A stretch of 64,000 nucleotides of DNA from Chloroflexota bacterium (GTDB taxonomy: Bacteria > Chloroflexota > Anaerolineae > UBA7937 > B3-Chlor): the NCBI GenBank assembly GCA_030603665.1, contig JAUVXJ010000003.1, positions 1-64,000 on the forward strand, in the 5' to 3' direction. Each line of letters opens with the position of its first letter. The first letter of the stretch is position 1. Positions 32,517 through 42,185 of this stretch are shown one piece after another. A program made the position numbers and the translations under genes. The notes beneath the pieces are model-generated. The model was not told the DNA's origin and ran no database searches. It saw only the letters and a list, made by a program, of their open reading frames with translations.

Positions 32517-33239
32517 TCAAGCAACCCTCAGAGCATAGACAATTCCTGCTGGATTGTCCTCGCCAGATGCGCCTTCCTTACCCGGGTCATTGGTGATCTC
32601 CATATGTATCACGTTGTTCCATCTCCGCAGAAAAGGCGCAAAGTACACCGTGGTCGGAACGTGAGAGAAGCGGATGTTCTCCGCCACAAGCTGTCCGTTG
32701 ACATACACGTTGACGGAATCATCGACCATCAGGGTCAAGGTCGCATTGGTCACGCCGTGGCTGGACCGAAGAAGCCAGAAGTCCAAGCGATGCCAGAGGG
32801 TTTGCCCTCGCTGGGCCTCCTGGTCGCTTGGTTTCTTCTTGTTCCAGATCCATTTTGCCCCCTCTATGGGTTTCCACGCATGGTATGGTGGTTCGCATTC
32901 GGTTGGGTCATCATAGGGACCATCACGATTGCCGGAGAACCCTCCCGTCTGCCCACTGAACTTGGTCACTGTATATTCGTATCGCACCAGGAGCACAATT
33001 GTTGCCAGGCCGACAATGAGGATGGGACCCCAGGAAGGCCCCGTGCTGGAGTAGACGAGCCAGGCGACGAAAAGGAGCAGCCCCGAAACCATCAGCTCGC
33101 AGTGCCTGTCGAGCAGACGTCGAATGGGCACCTTGCCCACACGTGCTGCGATGTAAGTGATGGTCAAAGGGACCAGGGATAAGGCTATCACGTTTACGAT
33201 GATATAGAGTGGGTTGCCCCAGTCGGCCTCCCCATTCAT
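32517..33239 (-). CDS. Membrane-anchored protein with jelly-roll-like outer domain
   Basis: 240 residues from ATG 33239 (GAGG 10 bases upstream); the open frame before it has no site. Three hydrophobic helices (about 11-95) lead to a beta-rich domain that starts near AKWIWNKKKPSDQEAQ and contains LTLMVDDSVNVYVNGQLVAE. The pattern W.W....A..GQ..W..dF and VYVNG is that of galactose-binding-like beta-sandwich domains seen on cell-surface proteins. Function unknown. Confidence 0.65.
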   Translation of the reverse strand: MNGEADWGNPLYIIVNVIALSLVPLTITYIAARVGKVPIRRLLDRHCELMVSGLLLFVAWLVYSSTGPSWGPILIVGLATIVLLVRYEYTVTKFSGQTGGFSGNRDGPYDDPTECEPPYHAWKPIEGAKWIWNKKKPSDQEAQRGQTLWHRLDFWLLRSSHGVTNATLTLMVDDSVNVYVNGQLVAENIRFSHVPTTVYFAPFLRRWNNVIHMEITNDPGKEGASGEDNPAGIVYALRVA

Positions 33240-33330
33240 GTTCGTCCAACCTCGTCTCTTTTTGCCTTGTGAACCAGGCTTCCGTCGATCTCCGGACCCA
33301 TGGGACCACCGGGGCCGCTGACAGGTTGTG

Positions 33331-34761
33331 TCACGGCAACCGCTGGGTCCAATCCGCTGGCAACTCGATGAGGAACATCTCCACCTCGCCCGTGCCGGAT
33401 CGACCCCAATTCGTAGTGAACACGACTCGCGTGAAATCAGCGTTGACGCTGGCCTGCGGCTCGGCCCAGTAGTCGTGCTCCTGCTCCTCGTCAACGAGGG
33501 AGTTGGTATGCGCCAAGCGCACCACACGCCCCTCGGGCCTCAACTCGACAGCGAAGACCTGATGGTCCATCCAGGTGTTGGACGCCGGATCGCCGCCGTA
33601 GGTGGAAACCAGAGCCCAGCCGGGCCGCGAGAAGGAGCATCCGGAGAAATGAAAGCCGATCGATCCGTGGCTGAAGTCGATGGGCCACAGAGGGGTCACC
33701 GCGCCGATGGCGAGATCAAGCATGGAGATGCTGTCCTCATCGACGTCCTGGAAGATGATCACCTCGCGACTGTCGGCGTCCAGGGCCGGGTCGTAGTGCC
33801 CGATGATGCGCAGCAGACTCCGGCCATTAGCGAGGTCTCGATCATATACCATCAGACCACACGGCTGCGCGTCGCTTCCCAACTCGCCGTGCTCGCAGTA
33901 CCGGTCGAACGAGGCCAGGAAGTAGTTCCCCAGCGGGCTGATGGCCACGTGGTCGATTCCATCCTCTACACCGGGCACGCCTCGGAGGTCGCGATGGGCT
34001 ATCAGGCGGTCCGTGTTGAGATCGTAGACCAGAAAGGCGACCGCCTCCCACTCCTCATCGACGGCCATCAGGCCCCAGTAGCGGCCATCGGCCGAGGGTC
34101 TGCCTTCGTGCCGGGTCCATACCGCGGCAAGCGTCTGGCCAGGGAAGTCGTTGGCGAATTCGTGCACCAGCCTCTCCTCTCCTACCTCGACGTCGTATGC
34201 CATCAGTCGCGTCTCATCGAGATAGTAGAGCAGGTCGGGGTCGGCCGGGTCCCAGCGGGGCTCCACTTCGAGAGGTAGTTCTGCCAGCGGCAGGAGAGTC
34301 TGTGCATCATACAGGTACCACGTCGCTTCCACGCCGCGCACCAGAACCAGGCTACCGTCCGCATTGAACGACTGCACGCGCGAGTACTCGTTCTTCAGGC
34401 CCGGTGACTCGTCGTCAGGCGATAGGTCGGTCGTTCGATCGGAGACGCGCACCACGCAGGTCCCGAAAACCGGGTCGCGGAAAGGAACGCGGGCAGATGG
34501 TTCCACATCGGTCGGGGCCTGGCGCACTTCTAGATCTGTAATCAAGGGCGGCTGTGGGTCCGCGCAGAGGGGCCCGCTGGGCAGGGACGGCGGTGTGACG
34601 ACGGAGGGGCTGCTGCTGGCAGGTGGCGCGGGGGCCTCCGTGGCAGCCGCGGCCTCACTGGGCTCTGGCGTTCCGCCGGTCTGCAATGGGAGGCCACATA
34701 CGCTGCAACCCAGGCTTGCCACGGCGGCCAGGATCACTAGAATGCTGAATCTCGTGGTCAT
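33331..34761 (-). CDS. Secreted beta-propeller lipoprotein (TolB/PD40-like)
   Basis: 476 residues from ATG 34761 (GAAAGGA 9 bases upstream). The signal peptide ends in a lipobox (AAVASLGC), so the protein should be a lipoprotein; an Ala/Pro-rich linker follows. The rest shows repeated blades with patterns like SFNADGSLVLVRGV, ISPLGNYFLASFD and SVNADFTRVVFTTNW, as in PD40/WD40-type propellers. No enzyme motif. It is probably a surface binding protein. Confidence 0.8.
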   Translation of the reverse strand: MTTRFSILVILAAVASLGCSVCGLPLQTGGTPEPSEAAAATEAPAPPASSSPSVVTPPSLPSGPLCADPQPPLITDLEVRQAPTDVEPSARVPFRDPVFGTCVVRVSDRTTDLSPDDESPGLKNEYSRVQSFNADGSLVLVRGVEATWYLYDAQTLLPLAELPLEVEPRWDPADPDLLYYLDETRLMAYDVEVGEERLVHEFANDFPGQTLAAVWTRHEGRPSADGRYWGLMAVDEEWEAVAFLVYDLNTDRLIAHRDLRGVPGVEDGIDHVAISPLGNYFLASFDRYCEHGELGSDAQPCGLMVYDRDLANGRSLLRIIGHYDPALDADSREVIIFQDVDEDSISMLDLAIGAVTPLWPIDFSHGSIGFHFSGCSFSRPGWALVSTYGGDPASNTWMDHQVFAVELRPEGRVVRLAHTNSLVDEEQEHDYWAEPQASVNADFTRVVFTTNWGRSGTGEVEMFLIELPADWTQRLP

Positions 34762-34870
34762 GTTACCGAGTCCTTTCTCGCACGTCATTGCGGGCCTATG
34801 GTGAGCCGCACAGTTGAGCCAGTTGACCGAATGAGCGTCCCTTGGTGCTGCGGGTGCGTCGCGCCCATGC

Positions 34871-36040
34871 TCATAGCACAGGCTCAACATAGCGATCCAA
34901 AGCGCGGTTGCCGACGAAGGGCACAAACCCCAGGTCTCGCGATGCCTGGTAGACCCAGGCCACGTTCTCCGGATTCAAGGCGTAGTCCACGGTGAAGATG
35001 GGCATGCCCTTGCCCTTCGCCAGTGTCAGGTAGCTCAAGTACTCCCCGGTGCTGACGTGCAGAGGGCTGTCGGGCTCGCTGTCGAAATACCGACGGCAAG
35101 GCTCCGATAGTGAGGCGCGGTAGGCATCGGTATCCACCTCCGCGTCGGTGCGGGGCAGAGGGCAGTCTCCCGGAGGATCGTTGTCAGCCCCACCGTCGAA
35201 CCACACCTGTTCCTGAGCGATGGCGTCGATAGCCTCGAGGTATTCGTCGTACTCGGCCAGCTCCGCCGCATTCTGCGCGATGACCAGACACTCATCGCAC
35301 CGGCCCTTGATGAAGTCGCTGATATCCCACACCCACCAAATCATCTCCTGGACCGGATCCACATCCTCCGTTGCCGCGATGGCAATCACATTCTCGTCTG
35401 AGTAGGCCTCAACCCAATCCAGGTATACGCCATCGAACCCGCAAACGAGGATCTGTTGCAGGATGCCATCCTCACCCAGCCAGATCTCCCGCCACTCGTC
35501 GTACCAGAAGGCTACGGGAAAGTTGCCCTCCCATCCGTCGGGATCCTCGCCAGCGATCCACTCGGGATTGCCGATCCCCCAACCATCCTGCCAGTACGTG
35601 CGATACTCCTCAGCCTGGCCGAAGTCGATGTAGGCGAGCACCACCTTCGGATGTGGCGCACCATGCAGTCGTCCGACAACCTCGGCCATGGGGTAGTCGG
35701 TGTTGTTCTCTTCGGAGGGGATGAAGTCCAGCACCACCATGTCGTAATCAGAGGCAGCGATCTGGTCCACAGTGCCCAGGTCCAGATCAACGTCGATCAG
35801 GTACAGCCAGTGGGAGACGTCGGCCAAGGAAGGGAGGCCGGCGGACGATACAGGCTCTCCAGGAGAGTCCGCGTTCTCTGCCCCTCGTTCAGGGTGTCCA
35901 ACGATCGAGGCGCTGGGCTCAGGGGTGGGAATCACTTGCTCGGCAGGAGCTAGCGCCGTGAGATCGCAGCCCAGAAGGAGCGTGCTCAGAAGGGCCACGC
36001 TCAGATAGCGTATCGTGAGTGGGCCACGGGCCCGCTTCAT
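34871..36040 (-). CDS. GH114/TM1410-like putative polygalactosaminidase lipoprotein
   Basis: 389 residues. The signal ends LLSTLLLGC (lipoprotein), followed by a low-complexity linker. From LADVSHWLYLIDVDLDLGTV onward the TIM-barrel pattern of the endo-alpha-1,4-polygalactosaminidase family appears: YDMVVLDFIPSE, KVVLAYIDFGQAE, FDGVYLDWVEAY with acidic catalytic candidates, and LVIAQNAAEL. Members degrade galactosaminogalactan-type polymers or process own glycans. GGAGAGGGAG precedes the ATG. Confidence 0.82.
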   Translation of the reverse strand: MKRARGPLTIRYLSVALLSTLLLGCDLTALAPAEQVIPTPEPSASIVGHPERGAENADSPGEPVSSAGLPSLADVSHWLYLIDVDLDLGTVDQIAASDYDMVVLDFIPSEENNTDYPMAEVVGRLHGAPHPKVVLAYIDFGQAEEYRTYWQDGWGIGNPEWIAGEDPDGWEGNFPVAFWYDEWREIWLGEDGILQQILVCGFDGVYLDWVEAYSDENVIAIAATEDVDPVQEMIWWVWDISDFIKGRCDECLVIAQNAAELAEYDEYLEAIDAIAQEQVWFDGGADNDPPGDCPLPRTDAEVDTDAYRASLSEPCRRYFDSEPDSPLHVSTGEYLSYLTLAKGKGMPIFTVDYALNPENVAWVYQASRDLGFVPFVGNRALDRYVEPVL

Positions 36041-36101
36041 CTCCCTCTCCTCCGTTGTACAGAGTGCCGGCCGTTGCCACTCCTTGCACCGGTTGAGCAG
36101 C

Positions 36102-36443
36102 CTAGCACTGCCCCGACAAGGGGATCAGGCACACGAAGCGCAGCACCTCGTCGCCGGTGTTGGTGAACTGGTGTTCCTCCATGGACGGCACGAAGACGGT
36201 GTAGCCCGGGCTCAGGGAGACCTCCCTGCCGCCTCCGTACACCCTCCCCTCCCCGGACAGAATGAAGACCTCGTGCTCCCAATCGTGGGTGTGCCGGGGC
36301 GAGGAAGCTCCCGGCTCCACGTCGAAGACGCGCATCACGAAGTTCGGGGCCTGCTCCTTCTCCCCGATGACGACGCGAAGGCTCACACCTTCAGCCTCGG
36401 TGGTCTTCTCAAGTTTCACATCGGTGTAGTGGCGTGCGATCAT
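36102..36443 (-). CDS. Cupin-domain protein
   Basis: 113 residues forming one cupin barrel: PRHTHDWEHEVFILSGEG gives the metal-binding His/His/Glu of motif 1 and FVPSMEEHQFTNTG the histidine of motif 2. Small cupins act as isomerases, dioxygenases or sensors. AAAGGGGAG precedes the ATG. No neighbour suggests a substrate. Confidence 0.88.
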   Translation of the reverse strand: MIARHYTDVKLEKTTEAEGVSLRVVIGEKEQAPNFVMRVFDVEPGASSPRHTHDWEHEVFILSGEGRVYGGGREVSLSPGYTVFVPSMEEHQFTNTGDEVLRFVCLIPLSGQC

Positions 36444-36929
36444 GTTTCTCCCCTTTTCGGCATTCTACTGTTTGAAGGTTGTCGCGGCGTCCGTCCCCCA
36501 GCGGTCCGAGCGAGGGCGACAAGGCCCGCGGCCAGGTATTGTACCACACCGCACGTGATGGGGCACGCCAATGAGCGCCGGACTGACCTACCTCGACCTT
36601 GCTCAGGACGCGGCTCAGGCTGCGTCCAGCGCCAGGGTCACAGAGTCCCTGCAGGATCGCGCTCCTCTGCGGGACGCCGCGATTCGCCATTCGGGAGCCG
36701 TCTATCTACACCATCACCTGGATAATGCTTGACTATTAGCAGTGGTTATGATATGACAATGACCTTGGTCGACAATAGCCTTCAGACCTGTCTGGGTCTT
36801 TCGTCTTTGAGCGACGGCCAGCAGCCTCACGTCCTACTGAGATCAAGCGGCCCCATTTGCCAAGCGCTGGGCTGTGGGGGCGGCATTGCGGTCACGGGAG
36901 ATAGCATAGCGAAACCGACGGAGGGAGAG
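36444..36929. other. Gene-free upstream region
   Basis: About 490 bases between the divergent cupin and beta-helix genes. The beta-helix frame is open back to 36729, but without a ribosome site or signal peptide there. A short AGCGCCGGACTGA (from 36572) echoes the repeat at 43455. Promoters for both genes should lie here. Confidence 0.4.
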
Positions 36930-38780
36930 ATGAGGAAGTACGTACTGGCCATCGTGGGCCTGGTTCTGTTGTGTCTCCTGGCGGCACTGGGGACCGCCAG
37001 CGGTTCGCCGGGCACGGTGACGGTGGACTCGACCACGGATGTGAGCGATGGGACCACCTCTTCCATCAGCGCTCTCATCGCGAGTCCAGGTTCCGACCTG
37101 GTTATCTCCTTGCGGGAGGCGATCGAAGCCGCCAACAGCGATGCTGGCACCGACACCATCGAGTTCGACATCCCCGTCAGCGACACAGGCTATCAGGTCA
37201 GTGGGATCACCGGCACCTGGACCATCTCCCTCACCAGTTCCCTGCCTACCCTGACTGACGATGCAACGATCATCAGCGGGACCACCCAGGCCGCCAATCA
37301 GGGCAACCTGAACACCGACGGCCCGGAGATAGAGATCAGCGGCGCAAGCCTGAGCGGCGCCCATTGCCTGTTCATCCTATCGTCCAGCAACGTCGTTCAC
37401 GGACTGGTCATCAACCGGTGTCCGTTAGGCGGCGTGGTCATCCTGGGGACCGGCACCAACACCAACACGGTGTCCGGCAACTACATCGGCACAAACGCCT
37501 CAGGTTCTTCGGTTTTAGGCAATAAGACCGGTGTCGTGGTCGGCGACGGGGCCCAGGGCAACGTGGTCGGCGGGGACAGCCCCGAGGAGAGAAACGTGAT
37601 CTCGGGGAATACCCAGTACGGGGTGTATATCCTCAACGCTGGCGCACACCGGAACACCGTGTCCGGAAACTACATCGGCACAGATGCAACGGGCACCCAG
37701 GCCCTGGGCAACGCCGAGGCAGGCGTAGTCATCGCTTACGGCCCTCAGAACAACACGGTAGGCGGCGACACCGAAGGGGAGAGGAACATCATCTCCGGCA
37801 ACGACGGAAGGGGAGTATCGATCTCAGAAAGCGGCACCACGACCAACACCGTGTCCGGCAACTACATCGGCACCGTGGTCAGCGGCACTCAAGCTCTTGG
37901 CAATTCCGGTGATGGCGTCAACATCTCAGCGGGCGCTCAGAACAACACGGTAGGCGGCGACACCGAAGGCGAGAGAAATGTGATTTCTGCGAATAGGATG
38001 GGCGTGAACATCGTCAGCAGCGGCACGATGAGCAACACCGTCTCCGGGAACTACATCGGCACCGACGTGGCCGGCTCGTCGGACGTGGGCAATACGTTTT
38101 CAGGCGTTCGAATCATCGGAGGGGCTCAGAACAACACTGTCGGGGGCCAGACCGCGGGAGAGAGGAACGTCATCTCTGGAAACAACTGGCAAGGGGTGTA
38201 CATCGGCGGAAGTGGAGCGGATGGCAACGTGGTGTCCGGGAACTACATCGGCACCGATGTGGGAGGCACCCAGGATCTCGGCAACAGCTTCGACGGCGTC
38301 TTGATAGACGGCGGCGCTCAGGACAACACTGTTGGGCCAAACAACCTCATCGCCCACAACGACATGCGTGGCGTCCATGTGGATGATTCCGGCACAACGG
38401 GCAACACCATCACTGAAAACAGCATCCACAGCAACGGCGGCGGCTCTTACCTGGGCATTGACCTCGCCGGCGGCGGCAACAACGACATCCCGGCACCCAC
38501 CGTCAGCCCCGTGGATGGCTGCTTCGCTGTTGTATCGGGGACCGCAGGTGCCGGCGACACGGTAGAGGTATTCACCGGTCCTGATGACGAGGGAAAGAGA
38601 TACCTGGCCACCGACGCGGCCGATGTCTCTGGCGATTGGGAGGTCGTGGGTCCCTTCAGACTCGACACGTACGTCACCGCTACGACCACCGATGGCAGCG
38701 GCAACACCTCGGAGTTCTCAACACAGGAAGAGTCACACTGCTACCTGACCTACGTGCCCCTGGGCGTCAAGAACTACTAG
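36930..38780 (+). CDS. Secreted CSLREA-type parallel beta-helix protein
   Basis: 616 residues. The signal peptide follows ATG 36930 (GGAGGGAGAG upstream). The segment ISLREAIEAANSD is the CSLREA box near the start of many Chloroflexota exoproteins. Then come seven or more beta-helix turns with the repeat VSGNYIGTD and NNTVGGDTEGERNVISGN. A C-terminal beta-sandwich (VDGCFAVVSG onward) ends in YVPLGVKNY. Such proteins bind or cleave surface polysaccharides; no catalytic site is apparent. Its last ~280 bases are duplicated at 39473-39761. Confidence 0.88.
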   Translation: MRKYVLAIVGLVLLCLLAALGTASGSPGTVTVDSTTDVSDGTTSSISALIASPGSDLVISLREAIEAANSDAGTDTIEFDIPVSDTGYQVSGITGTWTISLTSSLPTLTDDATIISGTTQAANQGNLNTDGPEIEISGASLSGAHCLFILSSSNVVHGLVINRCPLGGVVILGTGTNTNTVSGNYIGTNASGSSVLGNKTGVVVGDGAQGNVVGGDSPEERNVISGNTQYGVYILNAGAHRNTVSGNYIGTDATGTQALGNAEAGVVIAYGPQNNTVGGDTEGERNIISGNDGRGVSISESGTTTNTVSGNYIGTVVSGTQALGNSGDGVNISAGAQNNTVGGDTEGERNVISANRMGVNIVSSGTMSNTVSGNYIGTDVAGSSDVGNTFSGVRIIGGAQNNTVGGQTAGERNVISGNNWQGVYIGGSGADGNVVSGNYIGTDVGGTQDLGNSFDGVLIDGGAQDNTVGPNNLIAHNDMRGVHVDDSGTTGNTITENSIHSNGGGSYLGIDLAGGGNNDIPAPTVSPVDGCFAVVSGTAGAGDTVEVFTGPDDEGKRYLATDAADVSGDWEVVGPFRLDTYVTATTTDGSGNTSEFSTQEESHCYLTYVPLGVKNY

Positions 38781-38854
38781 GCGGCACCACGACAGGAGCC
38801 CCTACCTAGGCAGAGGATGCACCTGGCCCTGCTCGGGATAACGCCGCGCAGCCG

Positions 38855-39470
38855 CTAAGGGATGTACGCGGGGTTCGACACGGGGCAATCCAAACCCTCG
38901 GCCTGCGGGAAGATGTAGAGGGTGTACCAGAGCGCAGACCAATTCCCCAGGTTGCGGACCTCCTTTCCGCAGCCCACTTTCTGTTGAGCTTCCGCAAGCG
39001 AGGAGAACTCCCACGGGATCCAGTGGGCAGCAACATTGTCGCCAGTCAACCTGTCCCACACCACAACCTTGACCTCCACGTTGATCTCGCCGAGGGGAAC
39101 GGGGACCACTATGGTGTCGGGCTGGGGGTCCATGCCCTCACCCCAGGACACAAAGGAATGAGGGCCGCAGTCCGCAACGCGCCCTCCCCTGATCATGCAG
39201 CTGGTGAAAGGCCCGGCATCGCAACTATCGTGGAACTGTTTGGTTCGTCCGTTCAGCCCCAAGAGCCAGGCTGGATGAAAATCGCAATCCTCTTCGAACT
39301 CGATCGAATGGAACGTGACCATAGCATACTCAGGGCACACCGGCAGATCGTAGTCGTTGTCCGGCGTTAGAGCGCTTAAGCTGGACTGCGCCTCGCCCGC
39401 GACCGCTCGAACCTGCCAGCTGACGCGGCTCCCACATTCCTGCGGTAGCCTCACCAGAGCCGAGCGGCCC
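38855..39470 (-). pseudogene. 3'-end copy of the LysM/Ig gene
   Basis: Reads GRSALVRLPQECGSRVSWQV, PDNDYDLPVCPEYAMVTFHS and the closing DCPVSNPAYIP, parallel to the last ~210 residues of the gene at 39837-42128 but diverged by many substitutions. The start of the gene is missing: at 39470 it runs into the copied beta-helix tail. It is one half of a tandem duplication. Confidence 0.85.
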
Positions 39471-39472
39471 GT

Positions 39473-39761
39473 GGCACCCACCGCCGGCTCCGTGGATGGC
39501 TGCTTCGTCAACGTATCGGGGACCGCAAGCGCCGGCGACACGGTAGAGGTGTTCACCGGTCCTGATGACGAGGGAAAGAGATACCTGGCCACCACCGAGG
39601 CGGACGGCAACGGCGATTGGGATGTCGTCGGTCCCTTCAAACTCGACACGTACGTCACCGCTACGGCCACCGATACCAGCGGCAACACCTCGGAGTTCTC
39701 AGAAGAGGTAGAGGCACACTGCTACCCGGTCTTCCTGCCCCTGGGTGTGAAGAACTACTAG
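39473..39761 (+). pseudogene. 3'-end copy of the beta-helix gene
   Basis: Reads VDGCFVNVSGTASAGDTVEV, then FTGPDDEGKRYLATTEADGN and ends FLPLGVKNY, matching the last ~95 codons of 36930-38780. The upstream frame is antisense to the LysM-gene copy, so no signal peptide exists and the copy is not a functional exoprotein by itself. Confidence 0.85.
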
Positions 39762-39836
39762 GCGGCACTGCGAGAGGAGTCTCTACCGAGACACAGGATA
39801 GATCCCGCGTCCGCACGAAGGGACGCCGCTCAGCCA

Positions 39837-42128
39837 CTACGGAAGGTACGCAGGATTGGACACGGGGCAATCCATACCCTCGGCCTGCGGGAAGACGTAG
39901 AGGGTGTAGTAGAGCCTGGGCCCAAACACCCAGTCGATGACCTCCCTTTGGCAGCCCACTTTCTCCTGAGCTTCCTCGAGCGAGGCGAAGTGCCACGGCT
40001 GCCAGTGGGCAGTAACCATGTCTCCACTCGACCTGTCCCACAGTGCAACCTTGGTCTCGATATCAATCTCGCCCGGGGTAAGGGGCACCACAATGGTGTC
40101 GGGATGGGGGTCCATGCCCTCACCCCAGGACGCAAAGGAATGGGGGCCGCAGTCACCGCCAAGGTTAAGCCCTTTGAGCAGGCAGCCGGTGAAAGACCCT
40201 GCATCGCAACTCCCATAGAACTCCTTGACTTCTCCGTTTACTTCGAAGAACCAGGCAGGGTAGAAATCGCAGTCCTCATTGAACCAGATTCCATCGAACG
40301 TGACCATGGCATACTGAGGGCACTGCGGCAGATCGTAGTCGTTGTCCGGAGTAAGAGCGCTCGGGTTGGACTGTGCTTGCCCCGCCACGGCGCGAACCTG
40401 CCAGCTGATGCGCCCGCCACATTCCCTGGGCAACCTCACGAAGGCCGACCTGCCCGTAGGACCAACCAGCGACCAACCACCCGCGTTGTACGGCACCCCG
40501 TTCAGCAGAATCTGGAAGCCGGAGATCTCGTTTGGATTTCCATCCCACTTCCAACTGAGCGAACGCTCCAGTGGATCAACCGGATTGAACGAACGGACCC
40601 TCCCCTCTGCCACCTCATAAGGAACAGGAATACTTGGATCGTCGTAGCTGAAGGTAGTCATTTGGCCACTAGTATCCAGCGCCCCCTCCAAGGGCTTGAT
40701 GCTCAGGCCGATCTCCAGGCCGCTCCCCGCCAGCGTGAGCCTGGCTCCATCCCACGTCTGCCGCGGGTACACGCCACTCATGGTCCCGATCTCGCTCAGC
40801 TTCCCCCCTGACCATCCCCAGCATTCCCCCTTGGCCTCCAGCGACTCGTCCCCGGGGATGGGGACCGCCAGCCCACCAACACTGCCAGGCGAGAGGGGAA
40901 AGTTGTCTCCCCAGATCGCCGACTGTACGAAGTCGTTGAAGAAGCTCTCGTCGGGCACGCGGACGTGAGGGGCACCCTCAAAGGACAGGTAGCAGTAGAC
41001 GTCATCATAGCCGCCGGGCATGGTCATATCCAGCGCCTCAACCTGCAAGTGCGTGGCCAGCATCTGAGGGCAACCCCCCTCAACGAACACCGGCCCTACG
41101 ATGTTGCTGGGCTGGCTCCCCCAGAAGTTGACCCCCTCCACCCAGAACATAAAAGCCCCCTCGCTCGGCGCGGGGAACTCGAACCAGGCTTGTCCTCCCG
41201 CTGCTGGCTCCAAATCGGCGAAAACACGCGCATCGTGACTGAAGGCCCACACGTACCACACCTCGTACCGATCTTCGTTGTCGGCGTTATCGTTCCAGCG
41301 CAGCCGTATGTTGCAGCCTATCACCTCCGCCTGGAGATCGGTCGGTGCGGCAGGCGGTGAGCTGGCCCGCAAGAGGTCCAGAAGAGGGCCGATGGAGATG
41401 GCCGTCGCTGGGCTGAGCACTCCAAGCCGGGTCCCGGTTGGCGGTGGCAGGGCTTTGCTGCCCGGAGGCTGATCTCCACCGGGGGGCACTGTCGGGCCAA
41501 CTGGTGCACCCTCGGGCGGTGCTTGGGACCGCGGAGGAGGCAGCACCACCTCGCTACCTTCGGCCGGCTGCTCATCGCCCAGGCCGGGGTTCAATTCGTG
41601 CACGGTCTCTGGATCAACGTCATAGGCGGCCGCGATGTCAGCCAGGGTCTCGCCCTCCTCCGCAGTCACCAGCCGCGCAGGATCATCGGCGCCCGGTCTT
41701 TCCACCCCGCCGACGTTCACCGGCCAGCTATCCCCAATGACGCCCGTAGCGTCCACCGCCCGCACGAAAAGCGTGTGCAGACCTTGGGACACGGTAAGAT
41801 CGAAGGAGACGTGGAAGGGGGAGATGCCCTCCCCAACGCGGCTCTCCTTCGTATCCATCAGCTCCCCATCCACCCACAGTTCGACGCGCGTGATAGGAAT
41901 GCTGCCACAGGCGGTGGCCGAAACGGGGAGGTAACTATCCGCCAGGGTTGACGTCCCGGAGGTGGGGTAGGTGATGGTCACGCTCGGCGGCTGAGCTTGC
42001 GCCCCGAGCAGCCACGGCCTGACGTACGGGATAGCGAACACGCCCAGCACCACGCAGGCCAGGACGCCGAGCACAGAGAGCGCGACGGCGATCGGTATGA
42101 CGTAACTGCGACGCTTGTTCATAGCCAT
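39837..42128 (-). CDS. Membrane-anchored LysM / Ig-like / fibronectin-type surface protein
   Basis: 763 residues. There is an N-terminal anchor (about 11-40), an Ig-like domain starting PPSVTITYPTSGTS, and a LysM domain (VTAEEGETLADIAAAYDVDP, then ETVHELNPGL) that binds peptidoglycan or chitin-like glycans. A Pro-rich linker leads to a fibronectin-type unit (PPAAPTDLQAEVIGCNIRLR) and a large cysteine-containing C-terminal region ending DCPVSNPAYLP. GAGGGAAG precedes the ATG. It is convergent with the beta-helix gene and shares a duplicated 3' end. Confidence 0.85.
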   Translation of the reverse strand: MAMNKRRSYVIPIAVALSVLGVLACVVLGVFAIPYVRPWLLGAQAQPPSVTITYPTSGTSTLADSYLPVSATACGSIPITRVELWVDGELMDTKESRVGEGISPFHVSFDLTVSQGLHTLFVRAVDATGVIGDSWPVNVGGVERPGADDPARLVTAEEGETLADIAAAYDVDPETVHELNPGLGDEQPAEGSEVVLPPPRSQAPPEGAPVGPTVPPGGDQPPGSKALPPPTGTRLGVLSPATAISIGPLLDLLRASSPPAAPTDLQAEVIGCNIRLRWNDNADNEDRYEVWYVWAFSHDARVFADLEPAAGGQAWFEFPAPSEGAFMFWVEGVNFWGSQPSNIVGPVFVEGGCPQMLATHLQVEALDMTMPGGYDDVYCYLSFEGAPHVRVPDESFFNDFVQSAIWGDNFPLSPGSVGGLAVPIPGDESLEAKGECWGWSGGKLSEIGTMSGVYPRQTWDGARLTLAGSGLEIGLSIKPLEGALDTSGQMTTFSYDDPSIPVPYEVAEGRVRSFNPVDPLERSLSWKWDGNPNEISGFQILLNGVPYNAGGWSLVGPTGRSAFVRLPRECGGRISWQVRAVAGQAQSNPSALTPDNDYDLPQCPQYAMVTFDGIWFNEDCDFYPAWFFEVNGEVKEFYGSCDAGSFTGCLLKGLNLGGDCGPHSFASWGEGMDPHPDTIVVPLTPGEIDIETKVALWDRSSGDMVTAHWQPWHFASLEEAQEKVGCQREVIDWVFGPRLYYTLYVFPQAEGMDCPVSNPAYLP

Positions 42129-42185
42129 CTTCCCTCACCCTGGGCAGTGTCCCCGACGCTCATGGTGCGCACCGCACCGCCACAC

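Noticed and set aside
12119..33239. Prophage or transposon as the source of the accessory region
   Set aside because: No integrase, transposase, terminase or capsid genes and no terminal inverted repeats were seen.
33328..34278. 316-codon plus-strand frame opposite the propeller lipoprotein
   Set aside because: Antisense shadow; the minus-strand frame has a signal peptide, lipobox and blade repeats.
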